Of a stretch of 64,000 nt of DNA, positions 8,255 through 16,856 are shown one piece after another. This DNA comes from Neisseria bergeri (lineage in GTDB: Bacteria; Pseudomonadota; Gammaproteobacteria; Burkholderiales; Neisseriaceae): assembly GCA_003044455.1 (NCBI GenBank), contig POWY01000002.1:1-64000 (forward strand), given 5' to 3'. The notes under the pieces were generated by a model that ran no database searches, had not been told where the DNA came from, and saw only the letters and a list, made by a program, of their open reading frames with translations. The number at the start of each line of letters is the position of its first letter. Position 1 is the stretch's first letter. A program made the position numbers and the translations under genes.

Positions 8255-9351
8255 AACCGACTTATCAAGACATTAAAGCCGCCGCACAATACCGCTGGCA
8301 GGAAATCCACGCCGCATTAGGCATAGACCCGCGATACCTGAAAAACAAACACCAGCCCTGCCCCGCGTGTGGAGGGAAAGACCGTTTCAGATATGACGAT
8401 AAGGACGGAAACGGCACATTCATTTGCACCCATTGGGAGAACGGCGCGGGCGATGGTTTCGGCTTGGTAATGCACTATATGCAATGCGACTTTCAGACGG
8501 CCTTGAAGCAGGTTTCAGGCGTTTTAGGCATGGGCAATGCAGACCCCTTGCCGATACCGCCAACACGCCCACAAGAGCAACCACGCCCCGAAAAAGACCA
8601 AATCGAGAAACTGGCGGCATTGTGGAGAAGCACAGAACCTATCCGCCCCGATTCCCCCATTATCCGGTATTTGAAATCGCGCGGTTTGGGCATGGCGCAT
8701 TTACCCGAAAACATCCGTTTTTTGAGAGAGGCGGATTATTGGACGACAGGCGAAGATAAGCCGCTTTTGCTTGGCCGTTACCCCTGTATGGTTTGCGCTA
8801 TCCGCGATATGGACGAGGAGCTACAAGGCTTGCACCTGACCTATTTGCGGGCGGGCTATGACAAGCCATGCGGAGAGGACGGACTACACGCCCCGCGCTA
8901 TCAGAAGCTGGCAATCAAAGACCCCGAAACAGGCGAAGCCCTACCCGCCAAGAAAATGCGAAACCGTAAGCAAGGCAGCATATCGGGGCAAGCCGTCCAC
9001 TTGTTCCCGATTCCTGAAAACGGCCGGCTTGTCATTGCAGAGGGAATAGAGACCGCCCTTGCCGCGCGTGAATTGTACAAGGCTTACGATTGGGGCTTAT
9101 ACGCAGCCTTGAGCGCAAACAGCATGGCAAATTTTCAGTTTTTGCACAGTATAAAAGAGATTGTAATTATTGCCGATAACGACACGCCCCGCCCTGTTGG
9201 TTACAGAGCCGCTTATGACTTGGCAATGCGAGCCATTAAGCAGGGAATCAAGGCGAGCATATGGCAAAGCAAAACGCCAGGCTATGACGCACTGGACGAA
9301 CTGAACGAGAAGAAGCAATCAGACAACCATTTCGGAGGACAGACAGCATGA
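8251..9351 (+). CDS. P4 alpha-like DNA primase (zinc-finger plus Toprim)
   Basis: The 366-residue protein has an N-terminal zinc-binding domain (CPACGGKDRFRYDD near residues 37-50, then FICTHWENGAGDG), as in the primase domain of P4 alpha, and a Toprim domain with the acidic motifs LVIAEGIETALAA and IVIIADNDTP. It would make RNA primers for satellite replication. The helicase part found in one polypeptide in P4 is a separate gene here, coupled by an ATGA overlap at 9348. A DUS lies inside the gene near 8492. No damage is seen. Confidence 0.88.
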   Translation: MKPTYQDIKAAAQYRWQEIHAALGIDPRYLKNKHQPCPACGGKDRFRYDDKDGNGTFICTHWENGAGDGFGLVMHYMQCDFQTALKQVSGVLGMGNADPLPIPPTRPQEQPRPEKDQIEKLAALWRSTEPIRPDSPIIRYLKSRGLGMAHLPENIRFLREADYWTTGEDKPLLLGRYPCMVCAIRDMDEELQGLHLTYLRAGYDKPCGEDGLHAPRYQKLAIKDPETGEALPAKKMRNRKQGSISGQAVHLFPIPENGRLVIAEGIETALAARELYKAYDWGLYAALSANSMANFQFLHSIKEIVIIADNDTPRPVGYRAAYDLAMRAIKQGIKASIWQSKTPGYDALDELNEKKQSDNHFGGQTA

Positions 9352-11056
9352 AAAATACCGAAACAGCGAAGCAGGAAAGCACCAACGACTACAACCTTGA
9401 AAATATCGAGCCATTCCGCCCGCGCCCTCACTTTGAAATCGACCATCGGGGCGTATGGTGGGTAAACGTTAGAACCGACAAAGACGGCGATATTATCGAA
9501 GCAGAGCCGCTATTTCTTTCCGACCCTATCGACATTATAGGCACGGGGCAAGACAATGACGGCGCGTATTATCGGATTATCAAGTTTAAAGACAAAATCA
9601 CACGCCGGCATAAAACCGCCGCCATACCACAAGCAGAAATCGGCACAGTTCAAGGCTGGCAGCGTTTGCAGAATTTCGGCCTAGTCATCATGAGCGGACG
9701 GGTAAAAAAGGAAAGAATGGCGGACTATTTGCAGAAAGAGGGAAGCCAGGCGGCCTTTACCATTACCGACCGCGCCGGGTGGAACGGGGAAGCCTACATA
9801 CTGGCAGGCGGGGAAGCTATTAACGCAGACGGCACAAACATTCTATACAACGGAGACACCAGCCAAAAAGACGGTTACACAGAAAAAGGCAGCCTCAAGG
9901 AATGGCAGGAACAGGCCGCACGATACGCAGAGAACAATAGCCGCCTATGCCTGGCACTAGGATTAAGCATGGCCGCGCCATTCTTGGCACTTTTGAACGA
10001 AGAGGGCGGCGGCTTCCATTTGGCGGGCGATTCCTCAAAAGGCAAAACAACCGCCGCGCGGCTTGCCTTGAGCGTATGGGGCGACCCTGAAACCACTAAA
10101 GGCAATTGGGACACTACCCCGCTTGGCTTGCAAAATTTAGCTTTAGCCCGTAATGATGGCTTGCTGATGTTAGATGAAATCGGGCAAACAGCCGACCCCC
10201 GAAAAATCCCGCAAATGGTTTACAGCGTTATCAACGGCGTTTCAAAAACACAGGGCGCAATCTGATCCTTTCGACCGGCGAAATAAACCCTGAAAGCCTG
10301 ATAGGAGACCGCGCCCAATGGAAAGCGGGTAACCATGTTAGATTGCCTGACATACAGGCAGAGGCAAGATTTGGCATTTACGACACGTTACACGGCTTCG
10401 CAGATGGCGCGAAACTGTCGGAGCATATCAACCAAGCCACAGCCAAGCAGCGAGGAACAGCAGGCCGCGCCCTTATCCGCCAAATCCTCAAAGACGGAAA
10501 AGAAGCCGCCGCCCAAGCCGTAGAAGCTAGCCGCGCCCGATTCCTTGAGACCTTGCCACCAATGGAGGGACAGGCGCGAAGAATTGCCCGCCGCTTTGCC
10601 CTTTTGGCCGCCGTCTTGGAATATGCCGCCCCTATTACCGGCATGAGACAAGGAGCAGGAGAAGCAGGAGTAAGGCAGTGTTTCAATGAATGGCTTGAAG
10701 AAAACGGCACAGGAAACCGCGAAGATCGCCGGATTATTGAACAAGTAATCGCCTTTATGGACGTTAACGCCCTGTCTATGCGCTTTTCAGACTGGAACAG
10801 CCAAACCGTAAACCGCGATCATGCAGGTTATCGGAAACAAGAGGGAAGCATAGATGAGTATTGGATAATCCCCGTAGTCTTTGAAGATGAAGTCTGTAAA
10901 GGATATAGCCAGCGCAAAGTATGTGAAGTCCTACATACTCGCAGATGGTTGAAGAAAGCCGATAACGGCAGATGGCGACACCAGCGCAAAAAAAACGGCG
11001 TTGCAAGCCGATTCTATGTTTTGATGGAAAAAGCCCCGCCCGACTTTGACGAATAA
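9348..11056 (+). pseudogene. DUF927 helicase/replication ATPase, broken by a deletion-frameshift
   Basis: The first frame (305 residues) carries the DUF927 domain: Walker A AGDSSKGKTTAA at 226-237 and Walker B LLMLDEIGQ at 272-280, ending VINGVSKTQGAI. From 10258 the sequence continues in another frame with GRNLILSTGEINPESLIGD, which is the sensor region of the same family, and runs to 11056. Relatives have 10-15 extra residues between KTQGA and the sensor strand. Both junction sides show GGCGCAA, so a deletion between two such repeats is the likely cause. The ATPase would be truncated before its C-terminal domain unless rescued. Confidence 0.8.
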
Positions 11057-11064
11057 CCAAGAGC

Positions 11065-11097
11065 AAGCCCGCTATTACCGACAATGGCGGGCTTTTT
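11065..11097 (+). terminator. Rho-independent terminator
   Basis: AAGCCCGC (11065-11072) pairs with GCGGGCTT (11087-11094) and T residues follow. It closes the primase-helicase operon. The next 265 bases hold no convincing gene; a 24-codon frame at 11212 lacks a ribosome-binding site. Confidence 0.85.
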
Positions 11098-11365
11098 TAC
11101 GTCCAAACATTCAGGCAGACCAACCAAGAAAGCATAAAACCAACAGAAAGCCCCAAAAACTCAAAAATTAGGGCTGTTTGACCCTTTCCCTATACCTACC
11201 CTACCCAATCAATGAAACACGCTTACAGCGCGATTTTAGCCTATTTACGCCATATCTACCAAAAAGACAGGCAGTGGAATAAATAATTTCGACACCAATA
11301 CGCGCGCGCGAGAAAAGCAGCCCCTTGAATTTTTCAAGTCCATAAAAAGAAAGCAAAAAACGGCG

Positions 11366-11480
11366 GGTAACCACTTAACCGGCACTGGTAACCAATGACA
11401 AAGGCACAACTGGTTACCTCATTATCTTTGATTTATAAGGGTTTTTAGGGGCTGGTAACCAGGTAACCAGAGTAACCAGT
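11366..11480. repeat. Iteron cluster 2 (GGTAACCAGT), putative crr/second origin element
   Basis: At least six matches to the same 10-mer as at 3567-3693: one exact ACTGGTTACC at 11409-11418 and 9/10 matches at 11366, 11387, 11454, 11462 and 11471, the last three almost head-to-tail. A TATATATATATA run follows at about 11490. Paired iteron clusters flanking the replication genes resemble ori plus crr of P4. Confidence 0.75.
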
Positions 11481-11550
11481 GCTTTTTGTATATATATATA
11501 CTTTTTCTTTATTCTTGCCCCTTGCTGCTTATTTGTATAAAATTTGATAC

Positions 11551-11889
11551 ATGAACAGAGAGAAGCCGATTGAATGGCGTGATACATCACTGGAAGACCT
11601 TAAAACATTCCCGCTTGAGGCGGTAAAGCATTTCGGTTATGAGTTGGGGTTAATCCAAAATGGCTTAGAGCCGACAGACTTTAAACCGATGATTAGTTTT
11701 GGCAGCGGAGTTATGGAACTTAGAAAACGTTTGCCCGATGGAGCATTTAGAGTGGTTTATGTGGCTAAGTTTGAAAAAGCCGTCTATGTATTGCACAGCT
11801 TCCAAAAGAAAAGCCAAAAAACCGCCCCGAAAGACACAGCAATCATCAAGAGCCGATATAGAGCATTGATACAGGAGATAGGAAAATGA
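11551..11889 (+). CDS. higB: HigB/RelE-type toxin (phage Gp49-like)
   Basis: A 112-residue protein with the RelE-superfamily mRNA interferase layout: N-terminal helices (LEDLKTFPLEAVKHFGYEL), then beta strands with ELRKRLPDGAFRVVYVAKF and VYVLHSFQKKSQKTAPKD. The Arg/Lys and FxKKtqKtp motif are typical of DUF891 (Gp49-like) toxins that cleave ribosome-bound mRNA. The next gene, an XRE antitoxin, overlaps by ATGA, the usual HigB-HigA order. The pair probably stabilises the element. The family call is good; specificity is unknown. Confidence 0.85.
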   Translation: MNREKPIEWRDTSLEDLKTFPLEAVKHFGYELGLIQNGLEPTDFKPMISFGSGVMELRKRLPDGAFRVVYVAKFEKAVYVLHSFQKKSQKTAPKDTAIIKSRYRALIQEIGK

Positions 11890-12203
11890 CATCGAAAACC
11901 ACGCACATTACACCGGTAGGCGGTAATGTTTTTGCCGATTTGGGTTTTCAGCCTGACGAAGCCGCCAAACTCAAGGCGCATAGTGATATGATTATCAGAA
12001 CCAAGTTACAGCTTGCCGAAAGCGTCAGCGCATGGATAAAAGAGCAGAGCTTGAAACAGGAACAGGCGGCAGAAATCTTTAACACCAGCCGCCCCCGTGT
12101 TTCTGATTTGATAAACGGCAAAATCAGCAAGTTCACGATAGATGCGTTATTAACCATGCTTGCTAAGACAGGCAAAACGGCGGAACTGAATATCAGCCGC
12201 TAA
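11886..12203 (+). CDS. higA: HigA-type XRE antitoxin
   Basis: A 105-residue XRE-family protein; the helix-turn-helix is at about residues 55-85 (LKQEQAAEIFNTSRPRVSDLIN). The N-terminal PVGGNVFADLGF segment is typical of HigA2-like antitoxins paired with Gp49-like toxins and is the probable toxin-neutralising region. It should bind the toxin and repress the shared promoter, which lies in the AT-rich stretch at 11480-11540. It is the last gene before attR. Confidence 0.87.
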   Translation: MTSKTTHITPVGGNVFADLGFQPDEAAKLKAHSDMIIRTKLQLAESVSAWIKEQSLKQEQAAEIFNTSRPRVSDLINGKISKFTIDALLTMLAKTGKTAELNISR

Positions 12204-12264
12204 TTTGATGGCGAACAGCTAAAACGGAGTAATGCTTACCCCTGAAAATTTTGACTTTGACAAA

Positions 12265-12287
12265 ATGGGGGTGTATTTGGGGGTATT
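12265..12287. promoter_or_regulatory. Right arm-type integrase site candidates
   Basis: ATGGGGGTGT (12265-12274) and TTGGGGGTAT (12277-12286) match the motif found three times beside attL. The two sets lie within 75-200 bp of their att cores. Confidence 0.55.
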
Positions 12288-12337
12288 TTTCCAAATTCAT
12301 GAAATTATATGTATAAATATCAATATATTAATTATTT

Positions 12338-12354
12338 AGTTCGAGTCTCTCCGT
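12338..12354 (+). other. attR core
   Basis: An exact 17-base copy of the tRNA-Leu T-arm end (2076-2092), followed by AGCACCA in place of CCGCACCA, so it is a partial 3' tRNA fragment left by integration. Confidence 0.9.
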
Positions 12355-12531
12355 AGCACCATTAACAATAAATAAATCAAGCAATTAATACACATTGGAA
12401 CAATTTAGGGACGCAAAATACAGGCCACCTGATTTAACCAGGTGGCTTTTTTATTGGGCTTGGATAAATTTAAAACCATATAAATCAGAATCTTGCAATA
12501 TATTCAAAAACCTCTTGCATTACCGTGAAAA

Positions 12532-12724
12532 CATCGGTTACACGCCAAACAACCTGAAGGAATTGCGCCATAAATACGGCTTGACGCAAAAGTGGGTTGC
12601 CGAGATTACGGGCGTAACTTTGGCGACGGAACAAAAGCGGGAGGTGGCAATGGGTTTGAAAGCGCATTGCGATATGCCGCACACGCGTTGGTTGGTTTTG
12701 TTGGAATATTTGGGGAATCTTTAA
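12532..12724 (+). pseudogene. Fragment of a phage HTH regulator
   Basis: The frame encodes YTPNNLKELRHKYGLTQKWV and VAMGLKAHCDMPHTRW, a compact helix-turn-helix protein of the kind found in Neisseria filamentous prophages. No start codon with a ribosome-binding site lies directly before the homology; the longer frame back to 12395 looks non-coding. It is a 5'-truncated remnant just outside attR. Confidence 0.55.
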
Positions 12725-12754
12725 ATCGGTTTTGTTTGAATAACATCGGAATAA

Positions 12755-12790
12755 TGCCGTCTGTAAGCAAATTTGCTTCAGGCGGCTTTT
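12755..12790 (+). terminator. Terminator
   Basis: GCCGTCTGTAAGCAA pairs with TTGCTTCAGGCGGC across the centre, with a short T run. The arm resembles but does not match a DUS. Confidence 0.7.
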
Positions 12791-12872
12791 TATTTGCCCC
12801 GAGAAATGGTTTGTCGGTGTGTTTTTTGTGTAACTTATATGTGAATGGAAAAGGCGAGAAGAGGGTTGGGCA

Positions 12873-13430
12873 ATGAATGATTTGGTCAGATACGATCCGT
12901 TGGAACACGGGCAGCTTGCTGGGGGGTGAAGAAGTATCGCGGCTTTACTGAAAAAGATGCGCGAGAGGCTTCCGATGATTGGGCGTTGACGCGCGGGTTT
13001 AAAAATTCTGCACGTTCGGTGCGTATGGCGTGGAATGCTTTTACGCGCGATACAGAGGAACTCAGCCAACTGAAGGCTGAGGATATGGATTATCGGAAGA
13101 TTCAGGAGGGGCGTAAGTCTCAGGCTCGCAGGGAGCTTGGCGTGGCTTGGGATAAGGGCGAAGGTGTCGGTGTGGTGGACAAGGCGACGATGAGGCTTGG
13201 CGGCGGTATTTTGAATATGGGCAGGAAAGCCGCCGAGAAGGCTGTATTAAAGAAAATGGGCGTTGCGGCGGCTAAGGGAATGCCTGAATTTGCGGCTTTA
13301 ACGGCTAAGGAGTCCGTCAAGGGCGGATTGGGCGGTGCGGCATGGCACGCGTCGGCTTTGCACGAGTTGCGCGGCGTGGTGGCGCAGTGGAACAGGAAGC
13401 ATTCGGAGCGTGCCATTAAGTCGAAAAATA
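12873..13430 (+). pseudogene. Prophage remnant gene, frameshifted
   Basis: ATG 12873 begins MNDLVRYDPLEHGQLAGG and stops at a TGA after a G6 run; from GTG 12926 another frame continues VKKYRGFTEKDAREASDDWA onward for about 170 coding-like residues. Adding one G joins the two. The product is Lys/Ala-rich and helical with a Gly-rich segment (GGGILNMGRKAAEKAVLKKM) that could associate with membranes. It looks phage-derived, but no structural-protein family is certain. Around 13430 coding character passes to a different frame (EEPATTVAGAKDGIYLPDS) ending at a TGA near 13542, so at least two fragments are fused. Confidence 0.5.
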
Positions 13431-13551
13431 TTATGTCAAGCATGAGGAACCGGCAACGACCGTTGCGGGGGCGAAAGACGGCATCTACCTGCCGGACAGC
13501 CGGTCGGATGCGCGGACGGACGGCGGTTTTGCCTTCGGGTATTGAGGAAGT

Positions 13552-13582
13552 CCCGAACCTGAAAACGGTTCGGGCTTTTTTT
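13552..13582 (+). terminator. Rho-independent terminator
   Basis: CCCGAACC pairs with GGTTCGGG across a GAAAAC-type loop and is followed by a T7 tail. Confidence 0.85.
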
Positions 13583-13642
13583 AGGCGGTTGAATGCCGCC
13601 GATGCGCTTGGTTTAATGGGGTTTTTAACGGAAAGGTACGGT

Positions 13643-13960
13643 ATGGCCAATACGCTTTATGATACTTCCCGCCAGATGTTCTTGGAGGGGCAGTTGAACC
13701 GGGCGGATGATACGGTCAAGGTCGCTTTGGTGGATACCAATGCTTATACGCCGAATGTGGCGACACATAAGCATACCGACGATAAACATGCAAACAACCT
13801 TATTTCAATGGATGTATATCAGTATATGGCAAACGGTTTTTCTTCAGGCGTTACTATCGGCGCATCAGTCGGCATTGCAGTTGTCAGTATCAAGTCCGAG
13901 CAGTACGGAATTTTGCGAATCCTGCATTCTGCAACGGATAGGGTACAAAACCTGATAAAA
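13643..13960 (+). pseudogene. Truncated phage virion-type protein fragment
   Basis: ATG 13643 (AAAGG site upstream) starts MANTLYDTSRQMFLEGQLNR then VKVALVDTNAYTPN, a start seen in proteins of neisserial and other prophages of tail or decoration type. After about residue 45 (ATHKH) the sequence changes character; the following stretch (SSGVTIGASVGIAVVSI) is a hydrophobic fragment from elsewhere. It is fused to non-coding sequence that enters ruvB antisense. A scrap of prophage DNA, not a working gene. Confidence 0.5.
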
Positions 13961-13965
13961 AATAC

Positions 13966-14038
13966 ATGCCGTCTGAAGCTGTTGCAAACAAAGGGGATGA
14001 TGTCCGACTTTGGTCGGCGGTTCGGTTTCAGACGGCAT
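13966..14038. terminator. Inverted DUS pair downstream of ruvB
   Basis: ATGCCGTCTGAA (13966-13977) and TTCAGACGGCAT (14027-14038) form an inverted pair around a 49-base spacer that itself contains a small hairpin. It probably ends ruvB (minus strand). Confidence 0.6.
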
Positions 14039-14041
14039 GGT

Positions 14042-15073
14042 TTATTTTTCGACGGGCAGCCCGAAATGCAGGTAGGCGCGTTCGGTCGCCATCCTGCCGC
14101 GCGGGGTGCGTTGCAAAAAGCCTTGTTGGATGAGGTAGGGTTCGATAACGTCTTCGATGGTGTCCGTAGATTCGCCGATGGCGGCGGCAACGTTGTCCAA
14201 ACCGACGGGGCCGCCGCCGAATTTGTGCAAAACGGCTTCGAGGAATTTCCTGTCCATCACGTCCAGCCCCTGCGCGTCCACATCCAGCATACTTAAAGCG
14301 GCATCGGCGACGGCGGCATCGATCATGCCATTGTTTTTCACATCGGCGAAATCGCGCACGCGGCGCAACAGGCGGTTGGCGATGCGCGGCGTGCCCCTGC
14401 TGCGTTTGGCGATTTCTTCCGCGCCTTCTTCGGACATATCGAGCTGCAACAGTTGTGCCGAACGGCTGACGATGGTGGTAAGGTCGCGGTTTTCGTAAAA
14501 CTCGAGGCGGGAGACGATGCCGAAGCGGTCGCGCAACGGATTGGTCAGCATACCGGCGCGGGTGGTCGCGCCGACAAGCGTGAAGGGCGGCAGGTCGATT
14601 TTGACGGAACGGGCGGCGGGCCCTTCGCCTATCATAATGTCGAGCCGGTAGTCTTCGAGCGCGGGGTAGAGGATTTCTTCCACAACAGGGCTTAGCCGGT
14701 GGATTTCGTCGATAAACAATACGTCGTGCGGATCAAGGTTGGTCAAAAGGGCGGCGAGATCGCCGGCGCGTTCGAGGACGGGACCGCTGGTTTGGCGCAA
14801 ATTTACGCCCAACTCTTTGGCGATGATGTGGGCAAGGGTGGTTTTGCCCAGTCCGGGCGGGCCGAAAAGCAAAACGTGGTCGAGTGCTTCGCCGCGTTTT
14901 TTGGCGGCTTGGATGAAAATGGCGAGCTGCTCTTTGGCTTTATGCTGCCCGATGTAGTCGTCCAGCGTTTTGGGGCGGAGGGCGCGTTCGAGCAGTTCTT
15001 CCTGTGCGGAGGCGGTTTGGGCGGCAACGATGCGTTGCGGTTGCGCGGCGGTCAGGTTGTCGGTTTGCAGCAT
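14042..15073 (-). CDS. ruvB: Holliday junction branch-migration helicase RuvB
   Basis: RuvB is the hexameric AAA+ motor that, with RuvA, drives branch migration of Holliday junctions. The 343 residues match the family length. Visible are Walker [10 protein letters not shown] (about residues 69-77), Walker B FIDEIHRL, the sensor region [11 protein letters not shown], the arginine-finger stretch RDRFGI and the C-terminal winged-helix ending in [17 protein letters not shown]. Start ATG 15073 has an AAAGGGAA site. It is a complete gene and a useful anchor to the right of the prophage scraps. Confidence 0.97.
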   Translation of the reverse strand: MLQTDNLTAAQPQRIVAAQTASAQEELLERALRPKTLDDYIGQHKAKEQLAIFIQAAKKRGEALDHVLLFGPPGLGKTTLAHIIAKELGVNLRQTSGPVLERAGDLAALLTNLDPHDVLFIDEIHRLSPVVEEILYPALEDYRLDIMIGEGPAARSVKIDLPPFTLVGATTRAGMLTNPLRDRFGIVSRLEFYENRDLTTIVSRSAQLLQLDMSEEGAEEIAKRSRGTPRIANRLLRRVRDFADVKNNGMIDAAVADAALSMLDVDAQGLDVMDRKFLEAVLHKFGGGPVGLDNVAAAIGESTDTIEDVIEPYLIQQGFLQRTPRGRMATERAYLHFGLPVEK

Positions 15074-15154
15074 AGTGTTCCCTTTGTCGGGTATGTCGTC
15101 CGAACGGTCGGCGGCGTTTCAGACGACATTGAAAAGATAACGGTCAAAAGCGTT

Positions 15155-15463
15155 TTATCCGCGCGTTTCGCGCCAAACGAGATAGTCGCGCAGGGGCGGC
15201 ATAGGCGGGTTGATGCAGTGGGGGCAGATGCCGGTGGTGTCTTCGTCGTCGCTGTCGATGTGGTAGGCGTTGGGATCGAAGCGGACTTGCTGCATTACCG
15301 CCTGCGCCAATGCCTGCGCCTGAACAACGTCGAAATTGAATTTTTCGAGGATTTCGTTCAACAGGCGGATTTCGCCCTCGCTGAATTCCGCGCTGTGTTT
15401 TAGGATAAGGCGTTGATAATCTTCATTGTTGATTTTAGGCAATAAATCGGTTTTCAGAGGCAT
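15155..15463 (-). CDS. Conserved hypothetical protein
   Basis: 102 residues, acidic, cytosolic. The N-terminal 70 residues are helical; the end carries one CPHC pair (GICPHCINPP) that could bind a metal. It lies 81 bases upstream of ruvB in the same direction. No family is recognised. Length and composition match the neighbouring core genes, so it is likely native rather than acquired. Confidence 0.65.
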   Translation of the reverse strand: MPLKTDLLPKINNEDYQRLILKHSAEFSEGEIRLLNEILEKFNFDVVQAQALAQAVMQQVRFDPNAYHIDSDDEDTTGICPHCINPPMPPLRDYLVWRETRG

Positions 15464-15467
15464 GATT

Positions 15468-15626
15468 TTATGTCGGGGGCGGAATGGCTGAAGCGTGAAT
15501 TATAGCGGATATGGCGGCGGCCGTTGTAAAGCTTGGATTGGGTATCGTCCTCAAAATTTTCAAGTGGCTGCATTGTGCGTTGTATTTCCGCTGATACCCT
15601 GCTTGCTTTTCGGCTTTTTCGTCCAT
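15468..15626 (-). pseudogene. Remnant small ORF
   Basis: ATG 15626 has an AAGGATTACCT leader and encodes MDEKAEKQAGYQRKYNAQCS, resembling the N-terminus of short phage/plasmid proteins with a YQRKYNA motif, then turns into low-complexity sequence and stops at 15468. Probably the 5' end of a lost gene. Uncertain. Confidence 0.3.
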
Positions 15627-15728
15627 AGGTAATCCTTGATTTTTAAAACCGTTGCAGTAAAATGGTTCGTAGAAAGGTTGGCGAAAGGGGCGCGGTGTTC
15701 TGCCACCCCTTGTTATTTCAGTTTTTCA

Positions 15729-15785
15729 TTAGTAGGCTGGAGTGCAAACTAACAAAAGAAACAAGAATAAAATAACTTTCGCCAT
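15729..15785 (-). CDS. Possible 18-residue secreted or lipoprotein leader peptide
   Basis: ATG 15785 follows a consensus AAGGAGG site at 9-base spacing and encodes MAKVILFLFLLLVCTPAY then stop. The sequence is a hydrophobic leader with a Cys in lipobox-like context. It may be the start of a decayed lipoprotein gene or a genuine mini-lipoprotein; the strong ribosome-binding site is the only argument for expression. Confidence 0.3.
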   Translation of the reverse strand: MAKVILFLFLLLVCTPAY

Positions 15786-15894
15786 TTCTTCAAGCCTCCT
15801 TACAATATGACCAATATAAGTCTAATTTGAATTGTAAAAATTACATTCTTAATAATTAAAGCAATCAAGTCATTATTTCATGAAAGGTATCAAC

Positions 15895-16668
15895 ATGGGA
15901 ATTACATCCAAAAAAATCCAATTTATCACATTAGCAGCCTTAATGTGCGTGGGTAATGCTATGGCTTCTGATCAACAAATTGATAAAGCGGAAGAATGTT
16001 ATAAACAGCGAAGCTGAAGCTGAAACTAATACTCAAAAAAACCTAGCTATATGGACGTAATGGGCAAAGAAAATTTTATAAAATGGAATCAAATGAGTAG
16101 AAATTTTCATTTATATCCAAACTATCCAGACCTTTTGTTTGTAGGTAAATATGTCAATGATTCAACCACACTTACACCTCTTGATGAACAAACGGAATAT
16201 TATGCAACCGTTATTGATATGAAACCTAGCAGCACTGTTGTTCGTACTAATCCGAATTATGATGAAGGATTAAATAATTATCAATTAACACGCCAATACA
16301 AGGAAGATTATCCGGGATTTGGTTTGACTATTGGAAATTTATCAGGTGCTGTTTCATCCCAATTGACACACCATAATGATGTTCAAACACGTAATACTTC
16401 AATAGGCGCAGGTTTGGTTGGATTGATTGTTGGTTCGATATTTGGAAATGCAAAGTATGATAATGCCATGAAAAAAAGCATGTCAGAAAATTATAAAACC
16501 GTAAATACTACATTCATCTATTTTAAAATCAATGACCCAAAATTGGTAAAAAATACAGGTCGATTTAGCCAAAGCAACGACAACTTATTGAAAAGCGGAA
16601 ATTGGAAAATAGGTGATACCATTCGATTCTATAAAGAAAATCACATTTGGATGTTTGAAAAGAAATAA
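15895..16668 (+). pseudogene. Secreted hypothetical protein, broken after its signal peptide
   Basis: ATG 15895 (GAAAGG site) encodes a clear signal peptide (KKIQFITLAALMCVGNAMA) and then stops at 16015 in a GAAGCT-repeat stretch. Between 16008 and 16050 the coding sense moves to another frame (SEAEAETNTQKNLAIW) and from 16051 it returns to the first frame for 205 residues (MDVMGKENFIKWNQ onward). Two compensating indels are implied. The mature part has a Gly-rich hydrophobic segment (IGAGLVGLIVGSIFG) that could be membrane-associated. AT-rich, unlike flanking core genes; probably acquired. No family recognised. Confidence 0.6.
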
Positions 16669-16697
16669 ACTATTTTAATAAAGACTAAGGAAATTTT

Positions 16698-16856
16698 ATG
16701 AAAAATATGAATGGAAATAAAATCAAGCAATGTAACGACCCAAGACATTTTTCAATTCCATTGCTTATATCTATACCAAATGGACAAATCTATAAATATA
16801 AATGCCCTACTTGCAATCATATCACTGAATTACATGGATCAGGCGTTAACTGTTGA
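16698..16856 (+). CDS. Small zinc-ribbon-like protein
   Basis: 52 residues from ATG 16698, with an AAGG site. It contains a CPTCNH knuckle plus further Cys residues at positions 12 and 52, so a small metal-binding fold is possible. It overlaps the TTG start of the following rhomboid-like gene, implying co-translation. AT-rich codon use matches the islet. Function unknown. Confidence 0.55.
   Translation: MKNMNGNKIKQCNDPRHFSIPLLISIPNGQIYKYKCPTCNHITELHGSGVNC

Larger units (their letters stand above)
2076..12354 (+). mobile_element. Integrative phage-satellite-like element (P4/PICI-type) in tRNA-Leu
   Basis: The element is bounded by a 17-base T-arm repeat (2076-2092 in the tRNA, 12338-12354 at the right end). 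Contents in order: integrase, iteron cluster, hypothetical gene, AlpA-like regulator, HTH protein, hypothetical gene, small terminase subunit, three small proteins, primase, DUF927 helicase, second iteron cluster, HigBA-like module. No capsid, portal, tail, lysis or large terminase gene is present. Integrase, alpA, primase/helicase and an orphan terS are the hallmark set of Gram-negative phage-inducible chromosomal islands and P4-like satellites. Satellite status is an inference from content. Several genes are broken, so it may be immobile now. Confidence 0.85.

Noticed and set aside
5381-11310. AATACGCGCG(T/C)GCGA repeat at 5383 and 11297
   Set aside because: Two copies of a short CG-rich motif in the satellite; suggestive of a second protein-binding site, but too few copies to support a claim.
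12919-12925. G6 run as a phase-variation switch in the prophage remnant
   Set aside because: Too short for high-rate slippage in Neisseria and located in an already degraded gene; a simple decay indel is more likely.
12926-14296. A 456-codon plus-strand open frame
   Set aside because: It strings together at least two prophage fragments and then runs antisense through ruvB; codon character changes several times, so it is not one gene.
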